From the NCBI GenBank assembly GCA_029256085.1, contig JAQSYP010000001.1, forward strand, positions 1 to 64,000: 64,000 nt of DNA, in the 5' to 3' direction. This DNA is from Caryophanales bacterium. GTDB lineage: Bacteria; Bacillota; Bacilli; CAJFEE01. Within the stretch, counting starts at the first letter, position 1; every line of letters starts with the position of its first letter. A program made the position numbers and the translations under genes. A model generated the notes under the pieces. The model saw only the letters and a list, made by a program, of their open reading frames with translations. It was not told where the DNA came from and did no database searches. This document shows positions 9,410 to 19,030 of this stretch, one piece after another.

Positions 9410-11776
9410 ATGTTTGCTGATAAAGAAGTTTTCAAGAAACTTTTCACTGAAAGATTACAGGAATATTGTGGCACGCCTTTTTATGAATCAACGATACAGA
9501 ATCAATATCACACACTTGGAAATATGGTTCGCGAACACATTAGTAAAAAGTGGATTGAAACTAATGAGAAGTATAGAAAAGGTAATTTAAAGCAAGTCCA
9601 CTACATTTCAATTGAATTTTTATTAGGTAGACTTTTGTGTATGAACCTAACTAATTTAGGTATTTCTGACACAATTGAGCAAGGGTTGTCCGAACTTGGA
9701 ATTGATATTAAAGATGTCATGGCAGAAGAAATTGATGCTGGATTAGGAACAGGTGGATTAGGAAGACTAGCTGCTTGTTTTTTAGATTCACTCGCATCAC
9801 TCAATTTGCCTGGTCATGGCCATGGAATAAGGTACAAGTATGGACTATTTAATCAAAGAATTGTTGATGGATATCAAGTTGAAATGCCGGAAACTTGGCT
9901 AAAGCATGGTAATGTATGGGAGGTTAGAAGACCTGACCAAGCTGTAGAAGTAAAATATAATGGTGAAATTAAAACTGTAAATAATGATAATTATTTAGAA
10001 TACCTTCACGAGAACTATGAAGTAGTTTTGGCAATGCCATACGATATACCAATTGTAGGTTACGGGAGTCAAACAGTTAACACATTAAGACTTTGGTCAG
10101 CTGAACCAGCGAACTATCCAATTCAAAAGAATCTTATTACGTATAAACGTGAAACAGAAGCGATTACAGAATTTATTTATCCAGATGATACTAATGATGA
10201 CGGAAAGATTTTACGGTTGAAACAGCAGTATTTTCTTGTCTCCGCAACACTACAGAATCTAATTAACTCCTTTAAAAAATCTAATAAAAATATCCACGAA
10301 CTCAGTCATTTTTTATCAATACAAATTAATGATACTCATCCGACTCTAGCAATTCCAGAACTAATGCGGTTACTTATGGATGTTGAAAAATTAGGATGGG
10401 ATGAAGCGTGGGATATAACTACAAAAGTTTTTAATTATACTAATCACACAATAATGAATGAAGCTTTGGAAAAATGGCCAATTCGTTTATTTCAGCCATT
10501 ATTACCAAGGATTTATATGATTATAGAAGAAATTCATAAGCGATTTGAGGAAGCTAATAAGGACAATAACTTAGAGAAACTTTCTATTTTATGGGATGGC
10601 TATGTAAGAATGGCCAATCTTGCAGTTATTTCAAGTAATAAAGTTAACGGTGTTGCAAAGGTTCATACAGAAATTTTGAAAAGACGTGTTCTTTATGATT
10701 TTTATAACATTTATCCTGAGAAATTTACTAACAAAACGAATGGGATATCTCATAGAAGATGGTTACTAAAGGCAAATCCCCAACTTGCAAGCCATATAAG
10801 TAATGCAATTGGTACTGATTGGATAACAGACTTAGATAACCTTAAAGAACTTGAACGATTTTCAGATGATAATGAATACTTGAATAAATTATTACAAGTG
10901 AAAAGACAGCGCAAAGAAATGTTAGCGGATATAATTTTAGAAAAAAATAATATCGCTGTTGATTCAGATTCTATATTTGATATCCAAGTTAAAAGAATGC
11001 ATGCATATAAACGACAGCTTTTAAATGTACTTAATATTATGCATTTATATAATAAAATTAAAGATGAACCAAATACAATTTTCACACCAAGAACGTTTAT
11101 TTTTGGAGCGAAAGCTAGTCCAGGTTACTACTATGCAAAAAATATTATTAAATTAATTCATTGTGTGGCTGACTTAGTCAATAGTGATCCAAATACGAAA
11201 AATCTAATAAAGGTTGTTTTTTTAGAAAATTATTGTGTTTCACTTGCTGAAAAAATAATGCCCGCATGTGATATTAGTGAGCAAATCTCGACTGCAAGTA
11301 AAGAGGCATCTGGAACAGGTAACATGAAATTTATATTAAATGGTGCAATAACAGTTGGTACCCTCGATGGAGCAAATATTGAAATTTATGAACATGTCGG
11401 CGATTTTGGAATGTATAAATTCGGGTTAACTGTAGACGAGGTAATAAATTACGAAAAGTATGGTGGGTATAGCTCATTTGATTATTATCATCATGATAAA
11501 AGAATTCAAAGAGTTGTTGAGCAGTTAGTAAATGGAACACTTTCCAAGGTGAAGAATGAGTTTGAAATGATTTATGATTCTTTGCTATATCAAAATGACC
11601 AATATTTTGTGTTAAAGGATTTTTCAGCTTATGTAGATATCCAAGAGAGGATTTCTAATGATTACGTAAATCATCATCTTTGGTCACAAAAAATGTTAAC
11701 GAATATAGCAAATTCAGGATATTTCTCGTCAGATCGGACTATAAAGGAGTATAGTGATGAAATCTGGGGGATATAA
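9410..11776 (+). CDS. glgP: Glycogen phosphorylase GlgP
   Basis: PLP-dependent phosphorylase (GT35) that releases glucose-1-phosphate from glycogen. 788 aa, close to the B. subtilis protein. EASGTGNMKFILNGA contains the PLP-binding Lys. FDIQVKRMHAYKRQLLN, NDTHPTLAIPELMR and TNKTNGISHRRW are typical active-site stretches. Last gene of the operon, 15 bp after glgA with its own SD (AAGGGGTG). Building and breaking down glycogen are thus in one transcript. Confidence 0.96.
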   Translation: MFADKEVFKKLFTERLQEYCGTPFYESTIQNQYHTLGNMVREHISKKWIETNEKYRKGNLKQVHYISIEFLLGRLLCMNLTNLGISDTIEQGLSELGIDIKDVMAEEIDAGLGTGGLGRLAACFLDSLASLNLPGHGHGIRYKYGLFNQRIVDGYQVEMPETWLKHGNVWEVRRPDQAVEVKYNGEIKTVNNDNYLEYLHENYEVVLAMPYDIPIVGYGSQTVNTLRLWSAEPANYPIQKNLITYKRETEAITEFIYPDDTNDDGKILRLKQQYFLVSATLQNLINSFKKSNKNIHELSHFLSIQINDTHPTLAIPELMRLLMDVEKLGWDEAWDITTKVFNYTNHTIMNEALEKWPIRLFQPLLPRIYMIIEEIHKRFEEANKDNNLEKLSILWDGYVRMANLAVISSNKVNGVAKVHTEILKRRVLYDFYNIYPEKFTNKTNGISHRRWLLKANPQLASHISNAIGTDWITDLDNLKELERFSDDNEYLNKLLQVKRQRKEMLADIILEKNNIAVDSDSIFDIQVKRMHAYKRQLLNVLNIMHLYNKIKDEPNTIFTPRTFIFGAKASPGYYYAKNIIKLIHCVADLVNSDPNTKNLIKVVFLENYCVSLAEKIMPACDISEQISTASKEASGTGNMKFILNGAITVGTLDGANIEIYEHVGDFGMYKFGLTVDEVINYEKYGGYSSFDYYHHDKRIQRVVEQLVNGTLSKVKNEFEMIYDSLLYQNDQYFVLKDFSAYVDIQERISNDYVNHHLWSQKMLTNIANSGYFSSDRTIKEYSDEIWGI

Positions 11777-11805
11777 GTGTAAGATAAAATTCTTATATAA
11801 AAATT

Positions 11806-11839
11806 GGCGCTCGTACCTTGAGCGCCTTTTCTTTTTTAT
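11806..11839 (+). terminator. Terminator of the glg operon
   Basis: GGCGCTC / GAGCGCC stem followed by TTTTCTTTTTT. It may also serve the convergent gene below. Confidence 0.9.
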
Positions 11840-11845
11840 ATAAAT

Positions 11846-12625
11846 TTATTCACCATCCAACATGTTTCCGATAGATCCTAATATACTACCTTGTTCACGA
11901 GCAGGGACACGGCTAATAATTCTGTCTGCTAGACGATTAAATGGAAGTGATTGTACCCAAACTTTTCCTGGTCCAGATACTTTTGCGAAAAATAGGCCTT
12001 CACCACCAAAGAATGCTGACTTAACGTTGCCTACATATTCAATGTCATAATTAACATCTTTAGTTAAAGCAACAAGACAGCCTGTATCAATTCTAAGAGA
12101 CTCTCCAGGTGATAACTCGCGTTCAACGATTGTTCCTCCTGCATGTAAAAATGCAAGACCGTCACCCTCAAGCTTTTGCATTATAAAACCTTCACCACCA
12201 AAAAATCCTGTGCCAAGTTTTCGTTGGAAATCAATTCCAACTGAAACCCCTTTAGCAGCACATAGAAACGAATCCTTTTGGGCAATTAATTTTCCACCTA
12301 ACTCACTTAAATCAACAGGTATTATTTTACCAGTGTAAGGAGCAGAGAAGCTAACTTTTTTCTTACCAATACCTTGGTTAGTAAAAACAGTCATAAATAG
12401 GCTTTCACCTGTTAAAAGTCTTTTGCCACTACTTACAAGTTTACCTAAAAACCCTTTACTTTGCCCTGAAGCATCACCAAAGATTGTCTCGAAGGTTATA
12501 CCATCCTCCATCATAAGCATTCCGCCAGCTTCCGCTATAACACTTTCTTGTGGATCCAGCTCGATTTCAACAAATTGCATATCATCGCCATAGATATAAT
12601 AATCAATTTCATGTGCGTTTCTCAT
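11846..12625 (-). CDS. AIM24 / TIGR00266 family protein
   Basis: 259 aa, soluble, rich in glycine-containing beta strands: the repeats VIAEAGGMLMMEDGITFET, FFGGEGFIMQKLEGDG and FFGGEGLFFAKVSGPG are typical of the AIM24 (formerly DUF124) tryptophan-RNA-binding-attenuator-like fold. The molecular role is not known in Bacillus; the family name comes from a mitochondrial protein. ATG has AGGAGGAG upstream. Alone on its strand, convergent with glgP. Confidence 0.88.
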   Translation of the reverse strand: MRNAHEIDYYIYGDDMQFVEIELDPQESVIAEAGGMLMMEDGITFETIFGDASGQSKGFLGKLVSSGKRLLTGESLFMTVFTNQGIGKKKVSFSAPYTGKIIPVDLSELGGKLIAQKDSFLCAAKGVSVGIDFQRKLGTGFFGGEGFIMQKLEGDGLAFLHAGGTIVERELSPGESLRIDTGCLVALTKDVNYDIEYVGNVKSAFFGGEGLFFAKVSGPGKVWVQSLPFNRLADRIISRVPAREQGSILGSIGNMLDGE

Positions 12626-12867
12626 TGTACTCCTCCTAAAATGTTACTTAAGTATAATGTTAAATCAAAAAAAAATAATAGTAAAATGATAAGATAATTA
12701 AAATTTTAAAAAATATCCATAAAATTCCAGATAAAAAATGTATTAAACTGTCAATAATATAGATGTAACACATTTCATTACTATTTATCTTCATTTATTA
12801 TAGATCTTTTTTTAGATTAAAATGTTTTTTGAAGTAAATAGTAACAATTCTTTGGAGGTTTTTTATA

Positions 12868-13068
12868 ATGCAACATGGTAAAGTAAAATGGTTTAATGCA
12901 GAAAAAGGATTTGGATTCATCGAAGTTGATGGTGGAGAAGATGTATTCGTACATTTCTCAGCTATTCAAGGCGAAGGGTTTAAGTCATTAGAAGAAGGTC
13001 AAGCTGTAACTTTTGAAATTGTAAAAGGTGATCGTGGAGATCAAGCAGCTAACGTTCATAAAGCATAA
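12868..13068 (+). CDS. Cold-shock protein (CspA/CspB family)
   Basis: 66-aa single cold-shock domain. KGFGFIEV (RNP1) and DVFVHFSAI (RNP2) carry the aromatic nucleic-acid-binding residues. It would act as an RNA chaperone. Strong SD (TTTGGAGG) before ATG. The roughly 240-bp AT-rich gap upstream leaves room for the long 5' UTR usual in csp genes, but I could not fix a promoter. Single gene with its own terminator. Confidence 0.97.
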   Translation: MQHGKVKWFNAEKGFGFIEVDGGEDVFVHFSAIQGEGFKSLEEGQAVTFEIVKGDRGDQAANVHKA

Positions 13069-13077
13069 CCAAAAGTT

Positions 13078-13106
13078 AAAGCTCCAGTCAAACGACTGGA
13101 GCTTTA
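13078..13106. terminator. Bidirectional terminator between csp and the TspO-like gene
   Basis: Perfect stem AAAGCTCCAGTC / GACTGGAGCTTT with a 4-nt loop. Confidence 0.9.
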
Positions 13107-13113
13107 ATTATTT

Positions 13114-13569
13114 CTAATTACTACCAAGTAAATATATTGCATATGTAAAAAATGTGGATAGTGTTGTCCAAATCCCGTAAGGTAACAATAAGAAAAATGA
13201 AGTCTTTTTAATTTTTCTCGAAAAAATTATCAAAACCCAGGTACTTACTGCTAATAAGAAGCATTCGATAAAAATTAGAAATAAATCAACGCTTTTAAAC
13301 GGTAAAACTAAGTATGCAGTATTCAAAACCAAACAAGTAAACAAAGATCCCCAGAAGGTAACATTTTCTAACTTCTTTTCTTTGTAGATTATTGTTGCTG
13401 CCAAAGCAATTAGTCCATAATTGATTGCTAGAGATAATCCGATTAGTTTGTTTGAAAGGAAAAAATTTGGAAAAATTAATTGTATGTGTTGAGAGAAGTC
13501 TGTAAAAAAGAAGTAATTAGGAATTGCAAAAAATATATACAAGGTAAAGAATAAGTAGAAATTTTTCAT
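13114..13569 (-). CDS. TspO/MBR-like membrane protein (YtaB-like, divergent)
   Basis: 151 aa with five likely TM helices. The last helices read INYGLIALAATIIYKEKKL and LLLPYGIWTTLSTFFTYAIY, matching the layout of TspO/MBR proteins (C-terminal LLPYxxW...TY). The Trp-rich WxPPxW loop expected early in TspO is not recognisable, so porphyrin/ligand binding is doubtful. ATG at 13569 is preferred over a GTG 15 bp upstream because GGTGAG lies 10 bp before it. Confidence 0.6.
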   Translation of the reverse strand: MKNFYLFFTLYIFFAIPNYFFFTDFSQHIQLIFPNFFLSNKLIGLSLAINYGLIALAATIIYKEKKLENVTFWGSLFTCLVLNTAYLVLPFKSVDLFLIFIECFLLAVSTWVLIIFSRKIKKTSFFLLLPYGIWTTLSTFFTYAIYLLGSN

Positions 13570-13646
13570 ATTCAATAAACTCACCGACCCACTTGAATTT
13601 CTTTATCTAATATATATTCAAGTGTTGTCCTATTTACGCCAGAAAA

Positions 13647-13672
13647 AAGCGAGCTAATTACAGCTCGCTTCA
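13647..13672 (-). terminator. Terminator downstream of yteA (beyond the tandem array)
   Basis: AAGCGAGCT / AGCTCGCTT stem, with the T-run on the minus strand (plus-strand AAAAAA at 13643-13648). The array at 13738-13878 therefore lies between the yteA stop and its terminator, so it is probably transcribed. Confidence 0.8.
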
Positions 13673-13709
13673 GTTTGTCGAAATGACTTGGTCTCTTAGA
13701 TTGAATTAA

Positions 13710-13900
13710 TAACTTTTATCATTAACTTTTAACTATTCATCACTAACTTTTACCTATTTATCACTAACTTTTAACTATATATCACTAACTTTTAACTATA
13801 TATCACTAACTTTTAACTATATATCACTAACTTTTAACTATATATCACTAACTTTTAACTATATATCACTAACTTTCCGCAATATTTAATCCAAATTAAA
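13710..13900 (-). repeat. 21-nt tandem array, family A (copy A1)
   Basis: Seven to eight units of 21 bp; the plus-strand core is ATCACTAACTTTTAACTA, then TAT or TTT. The last unit runs into TTTCCGCAATATTTAATCCAAA, a flank shared with the array at 46995. Units are adjacent with no spacers. Confidence 0.95.
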
Positions 13901-13913
13901 AAATAAGCTTAAA

Positions 13914-14621
13914 TCAAATATTATTGTCATTCCCTAAATAAAGATCTTCATCATAGTTATCTAAATCGCGTTCATATTGCTCATGGACTTTACTTGGGTA
14001 AACAGTTATGTTATTTCCATATATATCAGTTCCGATGAAATTTTCAAAAGCTTCTACATAGCCAACGCTATCATGTGCATCGAGATACGTATCGCTATAC
14101 TCTTCTAAATCATGTTGAAGAAAATCTCCTGGGGTGTCGCTAGTTCCATACTGAGCAACATCTTGCCATGAATCCTCTGCATCATAAAAAGTTGCATCTC
14201 TATTGTCATTTACCATTGTGCTAAAAGGAACTCCTAAAACATCTTCTTCAATTGGTCTATCATTAGATATTTTTTGATCTGGGGTATGTTCTTTACAATA
14301 TAAAGTATAAGGAACAGCCTCTAATCTTTCAGGGTCAATATCTTTTTTACAAACTAAACAAACACCATAACCGCCTTCATCAATTGCTTGAAGAGCCTTA
14401 TTTACTTTTTCTAACATAATACTTGAGTGTTGCTTAAGTGATAGATCTTTTCCACGTTCAAATTCTTCGGTTCCAAGATCGGCTGGGTGATTATCATAAC
14501 TTGATAATTCACCAACGGAAGCCTGTTGACTTCTCTCTTCTAAAAACGATCTAGATTCTAATTCATCTTTCATATTTACAAGCATTGTATGCAATTTATC
14601 AACTTCATTATTATCTAACAA
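13914..14621 (-). CDS. yteA: YteA-type sporulation protein (TraR/DksA zinc finger)
   Basis: 235 aa. The N-terminal coiled-coil half ends in a DksA/TraR-type C4 finger (YGVCLVCKKDIDPERLEAVPYTLYCKEH), but only three Cys plus a His are apparent. The C-terminal half is acidic (DLEEYSDTYLDAHDSVGYVEAF), as in the YteA sporulation family. Probably made during sporulation and perhaps touching RNA polymerase by analogy with DksA; the role is not established. It sits beside the men genes, as in B. subtilis. Confidence 0.88.
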   Translation of the reverse strand: MLDNNEVDKLHTMLVNMKDELESRSFLEERSQQASVGELSSYDNHPADLGTEEFERGKDLSLKQHSSIMLEKVNKALQAIDEGGYGVCLVCKKDIDPERLEAVPYTLYCKEHTPDQKISNDRPIEEDVLGVPFSTMVNDNRDATFYDAEDSWQDVAQYGTSDTPGDFLQHDLEEYSDTYLDAHDSVGYVEAFENFIGTDIYGNNITVYPSKVHEQYERDLDNYDEDLYLGNDNNI

Positions 14622-14689
14622 GGATTACACCTCTTTCATTTTATGTTCTAAGTTTAGTGTCTCCTTTATGACAGAAACTTTGCACAAAA

Positions 14690-14718
14690 AAAGAAAAAGT
14701 GTAATCCACTTTTTCTTT
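14690..14718 (-). terminator. Terminator downstream of menA
   Basis: AAAGAAAAAGTG / CACTTTTTCTTT stem; the minus-strand T-run follows. PTR copy 3 lies between this hairpin and the menA coding sequence. Confidence 0.8.
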
Positions 14719-14814
14719 AGCTATAAGGAAAGTATAAACTTCTGCGCAGTTCATACTTTCCTAACGCATAAGTGCAACTACGGCTCTGCCGTCGCCCTTA
14801 AGGCTCGGCAATCG
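14718..14814 (+). repeat. Post-terminator repeat element (PTR), copy 3, 3' end lost in menA
   Basis: Identical in most positions to copy 1 from AGCTATAAGGAAAGTAT to GGCTCGGCAATCG, then breaks off and continues as menA. The expected CCGAGTTTTCTTTA end is missing. Read on the minus strand, this element supplies the last residues and stop of MenA. Confidence 0.95.
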
Positions 14815-15693
14815 TGTAGCAACCATTGCAGGCATCATTTCGATTGGTTTTGTTTTTCCAATGAATCCCTTTGTGGCTTTAATAGCTTTTGGAATACTTA
14901 GAAGAACGAGTAAGTAAAACCAAGCATGAGGTGTAACTATTGTCATGTATATAACTAGTAAGAACGAAATTAGGAACATAACTCCTAAGAAAATAATTGA
15001 ATTCTTTTTCCCGAGCAGTATTGCTAAGGTTTTTCTACCGCAAACCTTATCGTTATCAAGGTCGCGAATGTTATTTGCTGTTAAAATTAATGCAATTAAT
15101 ATTGAAGTTGGAAGAGAATGCATAACAGACTCCCAAGTAACTTGTCCTGCTTGAATATAGAAAGATGTACAAATAATGAATACGCCCATAAAAATAGCTG
15201 CTACAATCTCACCAAATGGCGTATATGCGATAGGGATGGGGCCACCAGTATAGAAATAGCCTGCAGCCATACTTACAAGCCCTAAAGCCAATAATATCCA
15301 TGAGGTTTCAGCAGATATATAAACACCTAATAAAAATGCAATTGCATAAAAGATTAGGGCTAAATTTTTAACAGTTTTAGGCTTAACACCATGTCTAACT
15401 ATTGCTCCACCAATACCAATAGACTCAGCATTATCTAGTCCACGCTTATAATCGTAATATTCATTAAACATATTAGTTGCAGCTTGTATTAACATACATG
15501 CGATCAACATTGCAAAGAATAGTGAATATTGAATGTCTAATGTGTCAAGATATTTAATAGCTGATGCAGTTCCAATGAACACAGGAACGAATGAAGCCGT
15601 TAGTGTATGTGGTCGTAATAAATGCCACCAAACGCTGAAATTTGATTGGTTTGGGTTATTAGTTTGCACATTAGAGTTTATTTGTGTTTGCAT
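14761..15693 (-). CDS. menA: 1,4-dihydroxy-2-naphthoate prenyltransferase MenA, C-terminus replaced by repeat sequence
   Basis: Attaches the polyprenyl tail to DHNA in menaquinone synthesis; UbiA superfamily membrane enzyme with about eight TM helices. Both Asp-rich motifs are present: NEYYDYKRGLDN (about residue 80) and NIRDLDNDKVCGRKT (about 205). After KPIEMMPAMVAT the frame enters PTR copy 3 and ends RLPSLKGDGRAVVALMR. UbiA proteins normally continue there with a last hydrophobic helix, so the end is probably truncated and rewritten. Motifs for catalysis remain, so function may persist. I use ATG 15693 (TTGGAGGA 6 bp upstream). Divergent from menF. Confidence 0.93.
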   Translation of the reverse strand: MQTQINSNVQTNNPNQSNFSVWWHLLRPHTLTASFVPVFIGTASAIKYLDTLDIQYSLFFAMLIACMLIQAATNMFNEYYDYKRGLDNAESIGIGGAIVRHGVKPKTVKNLALIFYAIAFLLGVYISAETSWILLALGLVSMAAGYFYTGGPIPIAYTPFGEIVAAIFMGVFIICTSFYIQAGQVTWESVMHSLPTSILIALILTANNIRDLDNDKVCGRKTLAILLGKKNSIIFLGVMFLISFLLVIYMTIVTPHAWFYLLVLLSIPKAIKATKGFIGKTKPIEMMPAMVATRLPSLKGDGRAVVALMR

Positions 15694-15843
15694 AATATCC
15701 TCCAATAATGGTTTAAAATTATAGTTATCAAAATTAAAAATAACTTTGCTTATTTAAGATAAAACTAATATTAGGTTATGTAAAGAATTTTTTAATAAAC
15801 TAACTGTAAAATATGACAATATTTCTAGATAAATTTGTAAATA

Positions 15844-15872
15844 TTGACAGTTATTCCCAGCGATTGTATGTT
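15844..15872 (+). promoter_or_regulatory. Sigma-A promoter of menFDHB
   Basis: TTGACA (15844-15849), 17-bp spacer, TATGTT (15867-15872), about 45 bp before the menF start. Confidence 0.7.
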
Positions 15873-15918
15873 AAAAGAGGTAAAAAAGCAACGTAAATAC
15901 TAAATCGGAGGAGAAACA

Positions 15919-17277
15919 ATGACTTTAATTAAAAATGAACATCTTGAAGCAGAACTCCTCTCTGCAAAAACAAGATACAATAAACAACAATATATTTTTA
16001 GTACAACTTTTGAAACTAATCTAATAAGTATAGAAGAATTACTTTACTTAATGGATACGGAAGATGGTTTTTACTGGTCAAACTATGATAGAACTCTTGA
16101 GTTTATCGGGATCTCCCCAGTCGTTACTGTAGTTTCAGATGAAGTGTCAAATAGGTTCGAGAATATTGAACAAGCATACATAAATCTTAAACAACAATTT
16201 TACTCAGAAAAGAGTAAGCCGATATTATTTGGAGGATTTTGTTTTGATGAAATGTTAGATCAAAATCAAATATGGGACAAATTTGAACAAAATGAATTTA
16301 CTCTTCCTAAATTTTTATTTATTAAGGAAGAAAATGAAATTAAATTGATTTATTGCGCTCACGATAATGGTGCATTAAATAAAGAGCATATAGAAACAGA
16401 AATTCAAAATTTATTAAGAAAGCCTACACAAAATATTAATTTTAATAAAGAAGTTATAAGTAGTGAAACAATGGAATTTTCTGACTGGGAAAATATGCTC
16501 AATAAAGCTAAAGATAAAATAAATTCAGGATTAATAAAAAAAATCGTTTTATCTCGTACATATGAATTGGAGTTTACTGAGGAAATCCCTGTTTCAATAA
16601 TTGCCAACAATTTATTAGAAGTTCAAAAGGGGAGTTATATTTTCTTATATAAGAAAAATGGGGCATGCTTCATTGGAGCTACCCCAGAGCGATTAGTTCA
16701 ATGTAACGATCAAGTCATTTACTCAGCATGTGTAGCTGGTTCGATAAAAAGAGGCGAAACAGAAGAAGAGGATATTAGTCTCCAAAATGAGTTGCTAAAT
16801 GATCCGAAAAATTTACAAGAGCATCAGTACGTAGTTGATGTTGTTGAGAGGGCAATGGAACTTTATGCAGATAAGGTTGAAATTCCATCTAAGCCTACAA
16901 TCCTAAAAAATAAGTTCATACAGCATTTGTACACTCCAGTGAGAGGGATATTAAAAGAATCTTCTACTATATTGAAAGTAGTTGGTGAACTTCACCCTAC
17001 ACCAGCATTAGGTGGAACTCCAAAGGAAGAAGCATTATCTCAAATTAGAGATTTAGAGCCTCACAGTAGAGGTTGGTATGCAGCCCCAATTGGCTGGATT
17101 GATTTAAAAGGTAATGGTGAATTTGCTGTTGCAATTAGATCAGGAATTATTGAAAAGAATAAGGCGTTATTATATGCAGGTTGTGGCGTTGTAGAGCAAT
17201 CTGATCCGCAGTCAGAATACATAGAGACCAATATTAAGTTTAGACCGATGCTTTCGGCCTTAAGAGGGAATGAATAA
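15919..17277 (+). CDS. menF: Isochorismate synthase MenF
   Basis: Converts chorismate to isochorismate, the entry to menaquinone. 452 aa, chorismate-binding family. KKIVLSRTYELEF, GATPERLVQ, AGSIKRGETEEED, HPTPALGGTPKEEAL and SRGWYAAPIGW are the conserved active-site blocks. SD CGGAGGAG. Overlaps menD by 8 bp. The N-terminal third is poorly conserved, as is usual. Confidence 0.95.
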   Translation: MTLIKNEHLEAELLSAKTRYNKQQYIFSTTFETNLISIEELLYLMDTEDGFYWSNYDRTLEFIGISPVVTVVSDEVSNRFENIEQAYINLKQQFYSEKSKPILFGGFCFDEMLDQNQIWDKFEQNEFTLPKFLFIKEENEIKLIYCAHDNGALNKEHIETEIQNLLRKPTQNINFNKEVISSETMEFSDWENMLNKAKDKINSGLIKKIVLSRTYELEFTEEIPVSIIANNLLEVQKGSYIFLYKKNGACFIGATPERLVQCNDQVIYSACVAGSIKRGETEEEDISLQNELLNDPKNLQEHQYVVDVVERAMELYADKVEIPSKPTILKNKFIQHLYTPVRGILKESSTILKVVGELHPTPALGGTPKEEALSQIRDLEPHSRGWYAAPIGWIDLKGNGEFAVAIRSGIIEKNKALLYAGCGVVEQSDPQSEYIETNIKFRPMLSALRGNE

Positions 17278-19024
17278 TATGGATCATCGTGATACTTTAA
17301 CATATTTTATAGGTGCGTTTATTGATGAACTTGCTAAAGCAGGGGTTGGGGATGTTGTAATTAGTCCTGGATCAAGATCAACACCACTTTCTGTTCTATT
17401 TAAAGACAGCGAGATGTTTAATACATATTTACATGTTGATGAGAGATCAGCTGCTTTTTTCGCATTAGGGATAGCAAAATCTAAGCAAAAACCAGTTGTA
17501 TTAGTATGTACGTCTGGAAGTGCTGCAGCAAACTATTTTCCTGCTATTGTAGAGGCATCACATTCAAGGATTCCTCTACTAGTAATAACTGCTGATAGAC
17601 CACATGAACTAAGAGATGTTGGCGCACCACAGGCTATGAATCAAACAGACTTATATGGCAGTTTTGCCAAGTGGTATGTTGATACGTTATTGCCGGATAC
17701 GTTTGATAAATCTTATGCGTATATTAGAACAGTTGCTAATAGAGCAGTTGCAACGGCATCGACAAAGCCAGAAGGTGTAGTACACTTAAATATGCCTTTA
17801 CGTGAACCATTACTGCCGAACTTAGAGTTAGAAGAAAAATTTACATATGGTGCAAAGAAAACATGCTGCCACACTAATTACTATTCAGGAAACAGAATTC
17901 CTAATATGGAAGCTGTTCAGCGCCTTGGACATACACTTGAATCAAAATCAGGAATAATATTATGTGGGCCAGAGAACAATGATAACTATGTTGAAGCTAT
18001 ACTAAAGCTTTCAGAAACGTATAATTTACCAGTTCTAGCAGACCCATTATCACACGTTAGAAAATATAAACACGATAATATTATAAGTGGATATGACACT
18101 ATTTTAAGAAGTGAAGGGGCAAAAAAGGCTTTAAAACCTGAATTCATTATTAGATTTGGGGCAATGCCAGTGTCTAAATTTTTAGGACAGTTATTAGAAA
18201 ATAACAGACAAAGTGAAGTTTTCGTAGTTGATAGCGGAGATGAGTGGCGCGATCCGACATTAGAAGCAAGCTCAATGATTTACACTGATGAAGTTGCGTT
18301 ATGTGAGGCATTAAGTAATTTAGAAGTTCGCGAACATGAAACGCAAATGAATACGTTGAATCAATGGAAATATGCAAATCAGACAATTATTAATATAGCT
18401 GAAGATTTTTGTTTTACACATCCAGAAATGGAAGGGTACATATATAAAACTTTATTAGATAATATTGAGGATGGAAGTGCTGTATTTGTAAGTAATTCAA
18501 TGCCGATAAGGGATATCGACTCTTTTTATTTAAATAATAAAGATATCGATGTATTTGCAAATCGTGGTGTTAATGGGATTGACGGTATTATTTCCACATC
18601 ATTAGGTGTTAGTACTGAATATACAAAAACTTACTTAGTAATTGGGGACTTAGCCTTTTTCCATGATTTAAACGGGTTGTATTTAGCAAATGCCAATAAT
18701 CTATCTCTAACTGTAATTTTAATCAATAATAATGGCGGGGGCATTTTCTCATTCTTACCGCAATACGGAGAGAAGAAGCATTTCGAAGCCCTTTTTGGAA
18801 CACCACTTAACGTTGACTTTTCACACGGTGTGAAAATGTATGGTGGCAATTATATTAAAGTAGACAACCCAGAGAATTTTAATGAAGCGTTACAACAAAC
18901 TAGTAAGCAAGAGGGCTTACAAGTAATTGAAATTGTAACTGAACGCGAAACAAATATGCAGCTTCATCGTGAGTTTTGGAGTATTGTTTCTGACTCATTA
19001 AATGGCTATTTTCAAAAGGACTGA
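17270..19024 (+). CDS. menD: SEPHCHC synthase MenD
   Basis: ThDP-dependent addition of 2-oxoglutarate to isochorismate. 584 aa. VISPGSRSTPLSVLF and the Glu in HVDERSAAFFALG match the ThDP-activating N domain. GDLAFFHDLNGLYLANANNLSLTVILINNNGGG is the ThDP/Mg motif (GD...NN; shown in parts: GDLAFFHDLNG and VILINNNGGG). ATG 17270 overlaps menF; ATG 17279 is equally possible given AAGAGGG at 17260. Confidence 0.95.
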   Translation: MNNMDHRDTLTYFIGAFIDELAKAGVGDVVISPGSRSTPLSVLFKDSEMFNTYLHVDERSAAFFALGIAKSKQKPVVLVCTSGSAAANYFPAIVEASHSRIPLLVITADRPHELRDVGAPQAMNQTDLYGSFAKWYVDTLLPDTFDKSYAYIRTVANRAVATASTKPEGVVHLNMPLREPLLPNLELEEKFTYGAKKTCCHTNYYSGNRIPNMEAVQRLGHTLESKSGIILCGPENNDNYVEAILKLSETYNLPVLADPLSHVRKYKHDNIISGYDTILRSEGAKKALKPEFIIRFGAMPVSKFLGQLLENNRQSEVFVVDSGDEWRDPTLEASSMIYTDEVALCEALSNLEVREHETQMNTLNQWKYANQTIINIAEDFCFTHPEMEGYIYKTLLDNIEDGSAVFVSNSMPIRDIDSFYLNNKDIDVFANRGVNGIDGIISTSLGVSTEYTKTYLVIGDLAFFHDLNGLYLANANNLSLTVILINNNGGGIFSFLPQYGEKKHFEALFGTPLNVDFSHGVKMYGGNYIKVDNPENFNEALQQTSKQEGLQVIEIVTERETNMQLHREFWSIVSDSLNGYFQKD

Positions 19025-19030
19025 TTTCAA

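Noticed and set aside
13738-13878. CRISPR array
   Set aside because: Units of 21 bp follow one another with no unique spacers, and no cas genes are near. The same holds for the other arrays.
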